64,000 bases of DNA from Streptomyces sp. WP-1 (GTDB lineage Bacteria > Actinomycetota > Actinomycetes > Streptomycetales > Streptomycetaceae). The stretch lies in the NCBI RefSeq assembly GCF_030450125.1, contig NZ_CP123923.1, positions 4,154,001-4,218,000 of the forward strand. Direction: 5' to 3'. The position numbers and the translations under genes were made by a program. Under the pieces are notes generated by a model that worked only from the letters and a program-made list of their open reading frames with translations, did not search any database and was not told the origin of the DNA. Shown here piece by piece: positions 25,337-33,819 of the stretch; position 1 is the stretch's first letter, and each line of letters opens with the position of its first letter.

Positions 25337-26102
25337 GGCCGCTGATGCCTGACCGGACAGACGGCGCATATCCGAGCGGACGATGACCGCGCGCTCGCCC
25401 ATCAGCAGGGGCCGTCTCCGATCCGACAGACCTGCGTTGTTACAGATCTCCCTACCTCATCAAGCACCCGGCTGCGTTCCGCTCCGCCAAGCGCGCTTCC
25501 CGGCTCCGCTCCGGCGCCGCTCCTGCCTTCGGCCCGCTCCGCGCGGGCTGCGCCGATGCGCGCCCGCAGTGGATAGGCCCGTGGGGCATGAGTCGAGAAC
25601 CAAGCCCGCGGCTTCACGACGATGCCTCCGGCGGGGGCGCTCAGACTCCGGGATGGACGGGGCACCGTTCGCGAGTGCCGGCCGGAGCGGGGCGAGCGTT
25701 GTGGGGCTCCCATCCCGACCACCTTCGACCCAGGCAGAGCCGAGTAGTCGCGGCCCAAGGCGTCAAGGTCGTTCGTGCAGTGGCGCGCTCCACCTTGACG
25801 CCCTGAACCATGACCGCTCCACGGTGTGTGGGTCGAAGGCGGACGGGATGGGAGCCGGGGTGAGTGGTGGGTTGAGGTTGGCGGTAACCGACTGCTTTGG
25901 AAATCGGGCTACAGAACCGATCGCTGGCCGTGGCATCGCCTTGATCAAATCTCGTGACAAGGTCATCACCGATCCGCCTACACGCGCCAGTACCACAGTT
26001 TGAGTTAATGATCTTGGCAGATCGCTACCCACGCACCCCAATGAGGCGGCATCATGATCTAGCGCCCTTACTGGTGCGCGCCACGACAAAGCATGGGGGG
26101 CC
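25337..26102. other. 766-bp region without a supportable gene
   Basis: ORFs in this stretch are Arg/Ala-rich and uncharacteristic. The main structure is the nested inverted repeat at 25706-25855. GC falls from about 25.9 kb toward the next gene, whose promoter must lie in the last 200 bp. ATGGGGGGCC directly precedes its ATG. Confidence 0.5.
25706..25855. repeat. Nested 150-bp inverted repeat
   Basis: Outer arms of 27 bases (25706-25732 and 25829-25855) pair with two mismatches. Inner arms GGCGTCAAGGT (25759-25769) and ACCTTGACGCC (25792-25802) pair perfectly. The sequence between arms pairs partly, so the whole can fold as one long imperfect hairpin. It could be a structured RNA, a MITE-like remnant or a plasmid-type origin/transfer site. 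Confidence 0.6.
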
Positions 26103-27530
26103 ATGTATTTCAGTGAGATTTTCGAAATCGAGTACAAGGCAGAGTTCGACTGGTTCGACCCGATACTTGAAAATGACACACTGCTTTTCGTGGACCCCTT
26201 CCTTATTTTCGCCGATGCAGACGCCGACTGGCAGCGAGCATACGACGAAATCATGGACTACTTCCAGTCTGCATTTAAGCTCCTCGCGAGCAGTAAGCTC
26301 AATCAAAAGCATCAATATTTTAAGCGTACGCTATCTCTTATGGAGTTCCCGGAGCCACGCGAATTCCGTCTAGGGTTTGCAAGTAAAAGTAGTGAAGGGT
26401 CCGGGTCGGGTCCCGGGCTCGCTAAAAAAGTGGTCGAGGCGATGAGTCAAGCCATCCGTCGCGGGATAGAAGATATCGAGCACTTCGAAGAGCTAGGCAT
26501 TTTGGTCTCAGGAATCAACAAGGACCGCATATCGGATATCACTTGCGATCTCCTAAAGCCTCGGCTCATCAAGTACACTCAGGACATTTGTCACACCCAT
26601 GACGTTCCCATGCGCGTCCGCAAAATTCGACACAGCCATTACGACGTGACGCGATCGCGCTGGATGGATGCAGAGCATCTTGTCCCTGTGGATCCTGAAA
26701 CTGACAAACCTATCCTGCTCGTACCGAAGCGATTCTTGCGCGAACTTCCGACACTTTCCTCTGATAACTGGGGTGAATTCTTGGACACCTCGCTCAGGGA
26801 CGATCTCAATATCAAACTTTCTCAGGGGATGAAAAAAGAGGAAATCATCGCTCTGGCTCGCACTCACCCGGATGCGGTGCGCCGTTGGGTGCAGTACATG
26901 CAGGAGCGTGGATCGAGTGCCTACGATGTTGATTCGGACCCAAAGTTGCATGTCAATTGGCAGCGTCTCGCACGTGATGCCGCAAACGAGTCGCCAATCG
27001 AGAAAAAACCTCAAATATCCAACGCTGAAGACCTTCTCGCTTTCGCCCATACAGCAATCGCGCACTTCCGCGACTGGGCGGAGAAGAAAGGGGGGTGGCG
27101 GGTTTTCTGGCGAGACGTAAAAGACTTTAAGACTATTCCCGAATCAAACATGCAGCTCCTCTTTCTCGGGGTTCTGGAGCGGTACTGTGCACAGGCTGGA
27201 GTTCGCTTGGACCGTGAAGTGGAGACTGGCCGAGGCCCGGTTGACTTCACGTTCACCTCGGCTGGCGGCATTCGCATACTGCTTGAAATGAAGAAGCTTA
27301 CGCATGGCGAATTCTGGCACGGTCTTCGCACTCAAACGCCAACCTACATGGCGAGTCAGGACGTTAGGCACGCTATTTTTCTGGCCGTTCGAAATTCCAT
27401 GAGCAAGCCGATGAAAGAGCGTTGGATGAAGCTTGACGTGGAAGCGACTACGGCAAGCGAATCTAACTCGTGCACGATCGAAGTGGCCCGCATCGACATC
27501 ATGCCGAAAGAATCTGCTAGTAAATCCTGA
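26103..27530 (+). CDS. Putative PD-(D/E)xK nuclease-like protein of foreign origin
   Basis: A 475-residue soluble protein I cannot place in a named family. The N-terminal half has FEIEYKAEFDWFDPIL, TLLFVDPFLIF and a GIEDIEHFEELGILVSGINK-DRISDITCDLL block. The C-terminal domain (about 330-475) looks like a restriction-endonuclease fold: GPVDFTFTSAGG then IRILLEMKKL, giving Asp...Glu-x-Lys, followed by a helix with TQTPTYM. Nuclease activity is inference. Base composition is clearly less GC-rich than its neighbours, with many A/T-ending codons and AAA/GAA-rich stretches, indicating horizontal transfer. It stands alone between a big hairpin and the tRNA-Arg scar. A single-gene defence or element-maintenance role is plausible. 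Confidence 0.6.
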   Translation: MYFSEIFEIEYKAEFDWFDPILENDTLLFVDPFLIFADADADWQRAYDEIMDYFQSAFKLLASSKLNQKHQYFKRTLSLMEFPEPREFRLGFASKSSEGSGSGPGLAKKVVEAMSQAIRRGIEDIEHFEELGILVSGINKDRISDITCDLLKPRLIKYTQDICHTHDVPMRVRKIRHSHYDVTRSRWMDAEHLVPVDPETDKPILLVPKRFLRELPTLSSDNWGEFLDTSLRDDLNIKLSQGMKKEEIIALARTHPDAVRRWVQYMQERGSSAYDVDSDPKLHVNWQRLARDAANESPIEKKPQISNAEDLLAFAHTAIAHFRDWAEKKGGWRVFWRDVKDFKTIPESNMQLLFLGVLERYCAQAGVRLDREVETGRGPVDFTFTSAGGIRILLEMKKLTHGEFWHGLRTQTPTYMASQDVRHAIFLAVRNSMSKPMKERWMKLDVEATTASESNSCTIEVARIDIMPKESASKS

Positions 27531-27774
27531 CGAGATCGTGTGTGGTGCCCGAAAGAGTGTGCCTCACGGACGTCCCGTCGAAGCAGTGCATCGGACCTCA
27601 GGTCACCATCTGTGGTCCCAGCGTGACTGAAGTCCGTGCCCCATCCGTGCCGCCGACGGGCAGTTCCGGTACAGCAGCCAGATACAGCAACCCAAGCAAC
27701 CGGCAGTACTCGGCACTGCCCGCTATGGGCCGCCAAGCGACCTGAATGCCCCACTCTGGCCCATCTCTCTAGAG
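27531..27774. other. Intergenic stretch with no gene seen
   Basis: This follows the nuclease-like gene. No coding frame or hairpin stands out. It ends at the junction with the tRNA-Arg-derived repeat. Confidence 0.4.
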
Positions 27775-27803
27775 CTACGGATCAGAAGGTTGCAGGTTCG
27801 AAT
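27775..27803 (+). repeat. 29-bp exact copy of the tRNA-Arg 3' half (att-like)
   Basis: Identical to 22481-22509, from the anticodon loop through the T-loop. It is a direct repeat bounding 5.3 kb of accessory DNA. It stops short of the tRNA 3' end, unlike most tRNA integration sites. Confidence 0.75.
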
Positions 27804-28021
27804 TGCCGCCGGTGAAGACCAGGGTCGGGAACAGTCCGGCGCGGTACAACTCGGCGGAGTGGGCGGCGACTCCAGGTCGTGACTGCCCAGGCCGATCGTC
27901 TCTCCCTGGTCACCGTCGCCGGGGGGGGGGCTGGTCCGGCGCTCTCTCATGGCCCCGATGCCCTTGATGCTGCGCAGTCGACGCACGAGTCCGTACCGGG
28001 CGGCCGTGCGGATGGCTTGAT
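27804..28021 (-). pseudogene. Mosaic remnant of the ydcF-XRE junction
   Basis: Bases 27804 to about 27895 align with 23087 to about 23180 (middle of the ydcF-like gene). From about 27896 the sequence continues as 23287-23410 (intergenic gap and 3' end of the XRE gene), with scattered substitutions and a G-run expansion near 27924. The copy thus lacks the tRNA 3' end, the ydcF 3' part and the ydcF 5' part. No functional frame remains. It ends exactly where the stop codon of the next minus-strand gene begins. Confidence 0.7.
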
Positions 28022-28504
28022 CTACACCTCGTCGGGGAACACCCTCACCAGCGCCTTCCAAAGTTCAAGGCGTCGGTCCTCGCCGATCAGGTTCTGCTGC
28101 CTGGCGTTCCAGGCGAGAACGAACCCACCCCTCTGCATCGCGTTGCCGGTCTTCCTCACCTCGGTCGCCCAGTGCTCGGCGACGACCACATCCCAGAACT
28201 TGTAGATCGACACGGTGTCCGTGGTGACCAGTTGCAGACAGTCGTCGGGGCTCGGCTTCCTGCCCGCGGCCTTGTCGGAGCAGGCTGCCGTGTCATCAGT
28301 CGGGTTGCCGAGGGTGGCGATGCCGGTTTCGTCGGCGAGCTTGTCGGCGACCTGCCAGGCGTCGAGGGTGCCGGGCGCGACCCAAATCTTGCTCGGAGAG
28401 TGCTTGGGCGCGGCGGGTTCATCGGACGAGCCGGGGCTGGAGCAGGCGGTGAGCACGAGCGCGGCAGTCGCTATGAGTGCGGTGGCGGTGGTACGGGTGC
28501 TCAT
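28022..28504 (-). CDS. Putative lipoprotein
   Basis: A 160-residue lipoprotein precursor. The signal peptide MSTRTTATALIATAALVLTAC carries the lipobox LTAC-S. After a short Ser/Asp/Pro linker comes a domain of about 120 residues with two Cys (AACSDK, DDCLQL) and KFWDVVVAEHWATEV. No family recognised. The ATG at 28504 follows a G-rich ribosome binding site; an ATG seven codons earlier is less likely. The last codons abut the mosaic remnant, so the extreme C-terminus may have been altered by the rearrangement. Confidence 0.65.
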   Translation of the reverse strand: MSTRTTATALIATAALVLTACSSPGSSDEPAAPKHSPSKIWVAPGTLDAWQVADKLADETGIATLGNPTDDTAACSDKAAGRKPSPDDCLQLVTTDTVSIYKFWDVVVAEHWATEVRKTGNAMQRGGFVLAWNARQQNLIGEDRRLELWKALVRVFPDEV

Positions 28505-28694
28505 GGCCCCCCCAAGGACGTGCATGGCTGAGAGGCCATCATGCGTCATGTTCACGTGAAGGCATTGTCTTCCGGATCGGCGTGTGCCGAGTGCGGAGAG
28601 GTGCAGGAGGGCCGCGAGCCGTGGGAAGCGCCCCGGCGGAGCTGAGTACTCCTGCTCATGTGCCCGCCTCGCCCGCGCGGGCAAGGTGGCGCGT

Positions 28695-29228
28695 ATGGAC
28701 TTACCCGTCGCCCCGCCGGCCTTCGACGCGACCACCGGCCCGAAGCAGCGCGGCCGTGCCGACCTGGGCGCTGATATCGGAGCCGGGTGCGGTCTGGTGT
28801 TCCTGGAGCTGATCGCCTTAGCGGTGATCTTCGGCCTGTGGTTCCTGTCCGGGGTCAACCTCGACCCGGGCAGAATCGTCAGGACCGACTCGTTGTGGAA
28901 CTACCTGGCCGCCGCCGGAGGGGTCGGAGTCCTCGCCGTCGTGGCGGCCGGGATCGGCGCGTGTGCCGGGGCCGCCGTGACGGTGGTCACCCAGGCCGTG
29001 ATGGCCGCTCTGGTCTGCGTCATCGTCTTCAGTGGTGCTGCGGCGCAGTCGCACCACGACCAGCTGTGCCGTGACATACCGGCAGCCACCGGGTGCAAGG
29101 GCGGCGACTGGACGGCCGCGGCCCGGGTCACCGCCGCTCGGGCGGATTCGGGTCCCAGCCGAGCGCGAAGGACCATGCCACGCCCGGGCCCGCGGTCAAG
29201 CGCAGGGAACCGGTGGCGTCGCCCCTGA
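28695..29228 (+). CDS. Small membrane protein, two or three transmembrane helices
   Basis: As drawn 177 residues. After a soluble N-terminus (MDLPVAPPAFDATTGPKQRG) come hydrophobic segments LVFLELIALAVIFGLWFLSGV, LAAAGGVGVLAVVAAGIGACAGA and VTQAVMAALVCVIVFSGA, then a short tail. The last 33 codons overlap a convergent lipoprotein gene and turn Arg/Pro-rich, so the natural end may be lost or the protein may run into foreign sequence. No family recognised. Confidence 0.5.
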   Translation: MDLPVAPPAFDATTGPKQRGRADLGADIGAGCGLVFLELIALAVIFGLWFLSGVNLDPGRIVRTDSLWNYLAAAGGVGVLAVVAAGIGACAGAAVTVVTQAVMAALVCVIVFSGAAAQSHHDQLCRDIPAATGCKGGDWTAAARVTAARADSGPSRARRTMPRPGPRSSAGNRWRRP

Positions 29229-29454
29229 CCGCGGTGCCGCTGGCCAGGACCTTGACGCCGTCCGCGCCGGTCAGCGGGGCATGGTGGACGGACGGGGCGT
29301 GCGGGGTGGGAGCCGGGGGTGCGGTGATCAGGGTGGCGTGGGCCGGGGGCGGCGAGGCTGTGCCGGGATGACCGGAGCCGCTGCAACCGGCCGCCGCCGG
29401 TGCGGCGGCACACACGGAGAAGGTCAGGCGGACGGATCGTCCTGTGATCGCCAT
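29128..29454 (-). CDS. Putative short lipoprotein
   Basis: A 108-residue precursor with signal MAITGRSVRLTFSVCAAAPAAAGC and lipobox AAGC-S, a Pro/Ala/Thr/His-rich linker and a small domain (GVKVLASGTAVRGDATGSLRL). No family recognised. Its 3' 101 bp overlap the convergent membrane-protein frame; only one of the two is likely to be correct over that stretch. It may be a C-terminally truncated gene. Confidence 0.45.
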   Translation of the reverse strand: MAITGRSVRLTFSVCAAAPAAAGCSGSGHPGTASPPPAHATLITAPPAPTPHAPSVHHAPLTGADGVKVLASGTAVRGDATGSLRLTAGPGVAWSFALGWDPNPPERR

Positions 29455-29660
29455 CGAGTGTTCGGCCCCCGGATCGTCCTTTCGCCGTCTCTCTCCCTGA
29501 CAGACGGCGTGCGCCAGAACACTCGCCTTTTCGATACGGCTCGGCCGGTGGACGCTCTTTAGGCGGACGCTCTTTATTTGAGGGAAAGCTGAGGCGGTCG
29601 GCTCCCGGCGGTCCCGCTCTGCATGCCGGTGGGGCGCGGAGCGGGGATGCTGGGAGCGGC
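29455..29660. other. Intergenic region
   Basis: About 200 bp holding the start region of the short lipoprotein gene and the end of the MFS gene. No hairpin or operator stands out. Confidence 0.3.
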
Positions 29661-30881
29661 TCAGGCGAGGACGCGGGCCGCCTTGGGAGCCCTGGCCAGC
29701 GCCGACAGACAGGCGCCGCCCGCGACGAGGCACAGGGCCGCGGCCGTCGCCAGGAGGGCCGGGGCGTGCCGGGGGTGGAGGAAGAGGCCCACCGCGAAGC
29801 TCAGGAACAGGGAGGCGTTCAGGATCCAGTTGAACGCGGCCCAGGCGTGGGGCTGGTCCGCGGCCGGGACGCCCGACCAGATGACCCGGGTGAGGAGGAG
29901 GTTGAAGACGCCGTTCCCGATGCCGCCCAGGGCGAAGGTGACGGTGGCGGACCAGAAGGGGAGGCCGAGGCTCGGCAGTCCGATCGCGAGGGCCACCAGC
30001 AGGCCGGACAGGGGGAGGAGCACGCGAATGCCGGTGAACCGGCGTGGAGTTACGGCCGCCGCGATCATGGAGGCCACGGCCCAGCAGGCCATCACGACGC
30101 CGAGCCCGTGGGCGTCGTAACCCGGCGTCCGGGCCAGCATGAAGGGGCCCGACACGCCCTCCAGGCTGGTGGTGATCAGTATGACGGTCACGCAGAGGAG
30201 TCCGAGGGCGCCGAACGCGGCGGGGGCCACCAGGTGGCCGAACCCCTCGGTGGCGCTACGGCTGCCCGTCGTACCGTCCTGCGGGATCCGCGGTGACCAG
30301 GCCACCGCCGGCACCAGCAGGAAGGTGAGGGCGTTCAGCGCGAAGGCCGACGCCGTGCCGGAGAGGGCCACCACCGCACCGGCCAGCACCATGCCCGCGG
30401 CGCCGGCCCCCGCCTTCGAGACGCTCCACCACTTGGCCAGCTCGGCCTGCCGCCCGTCGCTGAGGGCGTGCAGGAGCGAGCGGGAGAACGGCATCGTCAG
30501 GGCCTCGCAGGGCGCGGCGACGAGAATGCAGGCCAGGACGGCGATCCGGTGGTCCGCCACTGCGGCCGCGACGGCGAACGCCGCCACCTGCCCGGTCAGT
30601 CCGGCCCGCCACGCCGTCCGCGAGCGGATCCACCCCCGGGAGCTGACGAGCGGGGTCAGCGTCAGGACCGGGATCGTCTGGGCGGCCAGTACGGCGGCGA
30701 GGAAGGCCGTCGAACCCGCGCGCACCGCGATCAGCGCGTACGCCACCTGCACCAGCTTGTCCCCGAACTCCGAGGCCACCAGCGCGAGAAGAACCCCGCC
30801 GAGCCCGGCCTGACAACGCTGACGCCTCCCACACTCACGAACCCGACAGTCGGAGCGATGCCAGGGGAGGCTAACCCGCAC
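29661..30881 (-). CDS. MFS transporter
   Basis: A 406-residue integral membrane protein with about 12 hydrophobic helices, e.g. AGLGGVLLALVASEFGDKLVQVAYALIAV, VLTLTPLVSSRGWIRSRTAWRAGL and GALGLLCVTVILITTSLEG. It is a major facilitator of the drug/multidrug exporter type, with unknown substrate. The GTG at 30881 has a weak ribosome binding site, and the real start could be up to 20 codons downstream, just before the first helix. It stands alone, divergent from the Bro-N gene. Confidence 0.8.
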   Translation of the reverse strand: MRVSLPWHRSDCRVRECGRRQRCQAGLGGVLLALVASEFGDKLVQVAYALIAVRAGSTAFLAAVLAAQTIPVLTLTPLVSSRGWIRSRTAWRAGLTGQVAAFAVAAAVADHRIAVLACILVAAPCEALTMPFSRSLLHALSDGRQAELAKWWSVSKAGAGAAGMVLAGAVVALSGTASAFALNALTFLLVPAVAWSPRIPQDGTTGSRSATEGFGHLVAPAAFGALGLLCVTVILITTSLEGVSGPFMLARTPGYDAHGLGVVMACWAVASMIAAAVTPRRFTGIRVLLPLSGLLVALAIGLPSLGLPFWSATVTFALGGIGNGVFNLLLTRVIWSGVPAADQPHAWAAFNWILNASLFLSFAVGLFLHPRHAPALLATAAALCLVAGGACLSALARAPKAARVLA

Positions 30882-31031
30882 CCCGACGGCCCCGCTCGAA
30901 TTTTCCGGCGCCCCGTCGGTGGACCCAGGCGTGCGGAATCGATACCTCTGTCATCTATCGAGTGAATGTGCTGTATCGGCACGTCAGTTGATGTTTGTCC
31001 TCCCTAGCTTCCGAGGCGGAGGTGATGCTCG

Positions 31032-31958
31032 ATGTACGAGCGGAACGAGGTCCCGTCGGAGCAGCCGGCGGGGCGGAAGCAGGACGCGATCGACATCAAC
31101 GACTTCGTGTTCGCGGCCACCGGGGCGCGGTTGCGGAGGCTGACCACACCGGATGGGGAACACTGGTTCCCGGCGGCGGACGTGGCGGGCAATCTCGGAT
31201 ATGCAAACACCCGGCAAGCCCTGCTGTGGCATGTTGCACCGCACTGCACACAGTCCCTCGAAGATCTTGCACGAGGCGTCTATCCAGTAGACGCCTTGAG
31301 CAAGATTGCAGGTCACGGACTCAAGAAGTCCATGCGGATGGTGAATCTCCGTGGTCTGATCGCTCTCGTCAACGGCTGTACCAAGACCGAGTGCGCGCCC
31401 TTCAAGGAGTGGGTCGCAGAGGTCATCGAAGCCATCCAGCGAAACGGCTCCTACAGCCTCGACCCCGCCCCCGTACAACCCGCTCCCGACGGCGGCACCG
31501 CCTACCTCCTGCCCCAGCAGGTCGCCGATGCGATCGTCCGCCTGGAGGAGCGCAACCTGCGCGCGGACGAGGCGCTGGCGGTCGCGCAGTCCGAGCGGAT
31601 CGAGGAGACGCGCCGCACCAACGACCTGCTCGGGCGGATCGCCGACTCCCTCGATCTCATCGCCGACCGGTTTCGGCCGGCCGCCGTCGCACCGCCGGAG
31701 GCGATGACGCCCCAGCGGCTCCTGGCCACCTGGCGGGCGAGGAATCTCGTCGTCACCGACGATGTGCACGCCGTGGCGGCCTATCTCGCCCCCGCGCTGG
31801 TGCGCGGGCCCGTGCACTGCCGGATGGAGGACATCGCGGAACGCACGGGACTCACGGTCGCCCGGGCACACGACGGTCTGCGCATGCTGATCAAGCGCGG
31901 GTGTGTCCGGCAGACGGGTGTGGCCGCCGGCGGGACGCCGGTGTACGCGCTGCCGTGA
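31032..31958 (+). CDS. Bro-N domain (phage antirepressor-like) regulator
   Basis: A 308-residue protein. The Bro-N DNA-binding domain (about 20-135: INDFVFAATGARLRRLTTPDGEHWFPAADVAGNLGY... NLRGLIALVNGC... FKEWVAEVIEAI) is the type used by phage antirepressors. A helical middle segment with coiled-coil character (EERNLRADEALAVAQSERIEETRRTNDLL) leads to a C-terminal winged-helix-like domain (DIAERTGLTVARAHDGLRMLIKRGCV). No other phage genes are adjacent; chromosomal Bro-N regulators are common in Streptomyces. The ATG follows GGAGGTGATGCTCG. A terminator hairpin lies 44 bp downstream. Confidence 0.8.
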   Translation: MYERNEVPSEQPAGRKQDAIDINDFVFAATGARLRRLTTPDGEHWFPAADVAGNLGYANTRQALLWHVAPHCTQSLEDLARGVYPVDALSKIAGHGLKKSMRMVNLRGLIALVNGCTKTECAPFKEWVAEVIEAIQRNGSYSLDPAPVQPAPDGGTAYLLPQQVADAIVRLEERNLRADEALAVAQSERIEETRRTNDLLGRIADSLDLIADRFRPAAVAPPEAMTPQRLLATWRARNLVVTDDVHAVAAYLAPALVRGPVHCRMEDIAERTGLTVARAHDGLRMLIKRGCVRQTGVAAGGTPVYALP

Positions 31959-32001
31959 GCGGCGTACGCGCTGCCGAGCGCCGACGGCCCGGGGCATGGG
32001 C

Positions 32002-32041
32002 AGGCCCGAAGTCGCAAAGAGAAGTTGCGGCTTCGGGCCTT
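32002..32041 (+). terminator. Terminator of the Bro-N gene
   Basis: A 16-bp stem with one G-T pair (AGGCCCGAAGTCGCAA with TTGCGGCTTCGGGCCT) and a 7-base loop, followed by a T. Confidence 0.7.
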
Positions 32042-32107
32042 CGCACACCGTAACCCGCCCCCGCCTCCCCCCGGCACTGTCGGACCCACCCCCTACCCTC
32101 ACGAGTG

Positions 32108-32980
32108 ATGGCACAGATGTGGAGATGTTCCGGGCTTCGCTGGTCCGGTGATGGGCTCGTGCTCGGTTGGGAGGGCGGGCGGGACAGTGTGCTCGCGTGG
32201 GGGAAGCGGGTCGGGTTCGCCGTGCCGGAAGGGGGCGGGCGGGTCTGTGTGGGGGCGCGGGGCCACGCGTGCCCGGTGCGGGCGGCCGTGCCGGGGCGCG
32301 GCACCGGAGCCCGGTGCGAGGAGTGCGCGCGGCTCGACCGGGCGCACTCCGTGGCCGCCGACACGATCGCCGACGACCCCCGGCCGTACCGGGTGTATCT
32401 CGCCTGGTTCGGCCCCGGCCTGGTCAAGGTCGGGATCACGGCCGTCGAGCGGGGGCCGGCGCGGCTGCTGGAGCAGGGCGCGGTCTGTTTCAGCTGGCTC
32501 GGCACCGGGCCCCTGATGGCGGCCCGGCGCACCGAGGAGATGCTGCGGGCCGCGCTCGGCGTGCCGGACCGGATCGCGTACGCCGAGAAGCGGGCGGTGC
32601 GGGCGCGGCTGCCGGGGACGGAGGAGGAGCGGGCGGCCGAGGTGCGCGCGCTGCACCGGCGGGCCGTCGCGCTCGACCGGTGGCCGGAGTCCCTGCGGGC
32701 CGAGCCCTGCGAGGTGGTCGATCATGTGCGGGCCTTCGGGATCGACGGCGTACCCGCCGCCTTCGGCGAGGTGACCGGGCTCGTCCCCGGCGGTGCCGTC
32801 GGCGGGGAACTGGTCGCGGCCGCCGGACCCGATCTCCATCTGGCGGTGCGCGGCCGCGGGGTCGTCGTGCTCGACACCCGGCTGATACGGGGGTGGGGGC
32901 TCGTGCCCTCGACCCGGGAGGGCGATGAACTCACCCTGCCCGTCCGTGAGTTCCCCCAGGAGCAGGACGGGCTGTTCTGA
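32108..32980 (+). CDS. DUF2797 family protein with GIY-YIG-like core
   Basis: A 290-residue protein matching my recollection of DUF2797. A Cys pattern (HACPVR... CEEC) near residue 55-80 suggests zinc binding. It is followed by a GIY-YIG-like segment YRVYLAWFGPGLVKVGIT with Arg and Glu residues downstream (ERGPARLLEQG, RRTEEML). The C-terminal part (about 200-290) is beta-rich and unassigned. Function unknown; a nucleic-acid role is suggested by the fold. The ATG at 32108 is preceded by an in-frame GTG. Confidence 0.7.
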   Translation: MAQMWRCSGLRWSGDGLVLGWEGGRDSVLAWGKRVGFAVPEGGGRVCVGARGHACPVRAAVPGRGTGARCEECARLDRAHSVAADTIADDPRPYRVYLAWFGPGLVKVGITAVERGPARLLEQGAVCFSWLGTGPLMAARRTEEMLRAALGVPDRIAYAEKRAVRARLPGTEEERAAEVRALHRRAVALDRWPESLRAEPCEVVDHVRAFGIDGVPAAFGEVTGLVPGGAVGGELVAAAGPDLHLAVRGRGVVVLDTRLIRGWGLVPSTREGDELTLPVREFPQEQDGLF

Positions 32981-33081
32981 GGGGCCGCCCAGGCGTTGTC
33001 TGAGTGGTGGCTGTGTGTTTCTCAGGAAAAACCAAGACTGGTGAAACTCTCCTCTCAGAGGGCCCCGACAGTGTGGCCGCC

Positions 33082-33819
33082 ATGACCACGACCTCGCCCC
33101 AGGGGCGTACCGAACTGCTGAGGCCGGACGGGAGCCCCGTCCGCGTGCTGGTGGTCGACGACGAGACGTCGATCACCGAACTGCTGAGCATGGCCCTTCG
33201 CTACGAGGGCTGGCAGATCAGAAGCGCGACGGACGGTCAGGGGGCCCTCCAGACGGCCCGCGAGTTCCGCCCCGACGCCGTCGTCCTCGACATGATGCTG
33301 CCGGACATGGACGGGCTGGCCGTCCTCGGCCGGCTGCGCCGTGAACTGCCGGACGTGCCAGTGCTGTTCCTGACCGCCAAGGACGCGGTGGAGGACCGGA
33401 TCGCCGGGCTCACCGCCGGCGGCGACGACTATGTGACCAAGCCGTTCAGCCTGGAGGAGGTCGTCGCCCGGCTGCGCGGGCTGATCCGCAGGGCCGGGGC
33501 GACCGACCGGCGCTCCGAGTCGGTGCTCGTCGTCGGCGACCTCACCCTGGACGAGGACAGCCACGAGGTGACGCGGGGCAGTGACTCCATCCACCTCACC
33601 GCCACCGAGTTCGAGCTGCTGCGCTTCCTCATGCGCAATCCGCGGCGCGTGCTCAGCAAGGCGCAGATCCTGGACCGCGTCTGGTCGTACGACTTCGGCG
33701 GCCAGGCCAACGTGGTCGAGCTGTACATCTCGTACCTGCGCCGGAAGATCGACGCCGGACGGGAGCCGATGATCCACACCCGGCGCGGCGCCGGTTATCT
33801 GATCAAGCCCGCCGTGTGA
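33082..33819 (+). CDS. OmpR-family response regulator
   Basis: A 245-residue two-component regulator. The receiver (about 20-135) has acidic VVDDE, phospho-acceptor Asp in VVLDMMLPDMDG and Lys in VTKPF. The winged-helix output domain (about 150-245) ends LYISYLRRKIDAGREPMIHTRRGAGYLIKP. Its stop overlaps the start of the cognate histidine kinase (TGATG), and both lead into two glycosyltransferase genes, suggesting that envelope glycosylation is the regulated output. An in-frame GTG three codons upstream is an alternative start; no strong ribosome binding site is seen. Confidence 0.9.
   Translation: MTTTSPQGRTELLRPDGSPVRVLVVDDETSITELLSMALRYEGWQIRSATDGQGALQTAREFRPDAVVLDMMLPDMDGLAVLGRLRRELPDVPVLFLTAKDAVEDRIAGLTAGGDDYVTKPFSLEEVVARLRGLIRRAGATDRRSESVLVVGDLTLDEDSHEVTRGSDSIHLTATEFELLRFLMRNPRRVLSKAQILDRVWSYDFGGQANVVELYISYLRRKIDAGREPMIHTRRGAGYLIKPAV

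Noticed and set aside
25402..25758. Minus-strand ORF in the island gap
   Set aside because: Codon use and composition are not coding-like, and part of it is one arm of the inverted repeat.
27775..27803. Second tRNA-Arg gene
   Set aside because: Only bases from the anticodon loop to the T-loop are present. There is no acceptor stem or D-arm.
31032..31958. Prophage at the Bro-N gene
   Set aside because: No integrase, terminase, portal or tail genes are near. The neighbours are ordinary chromosomal genes with normal composition.
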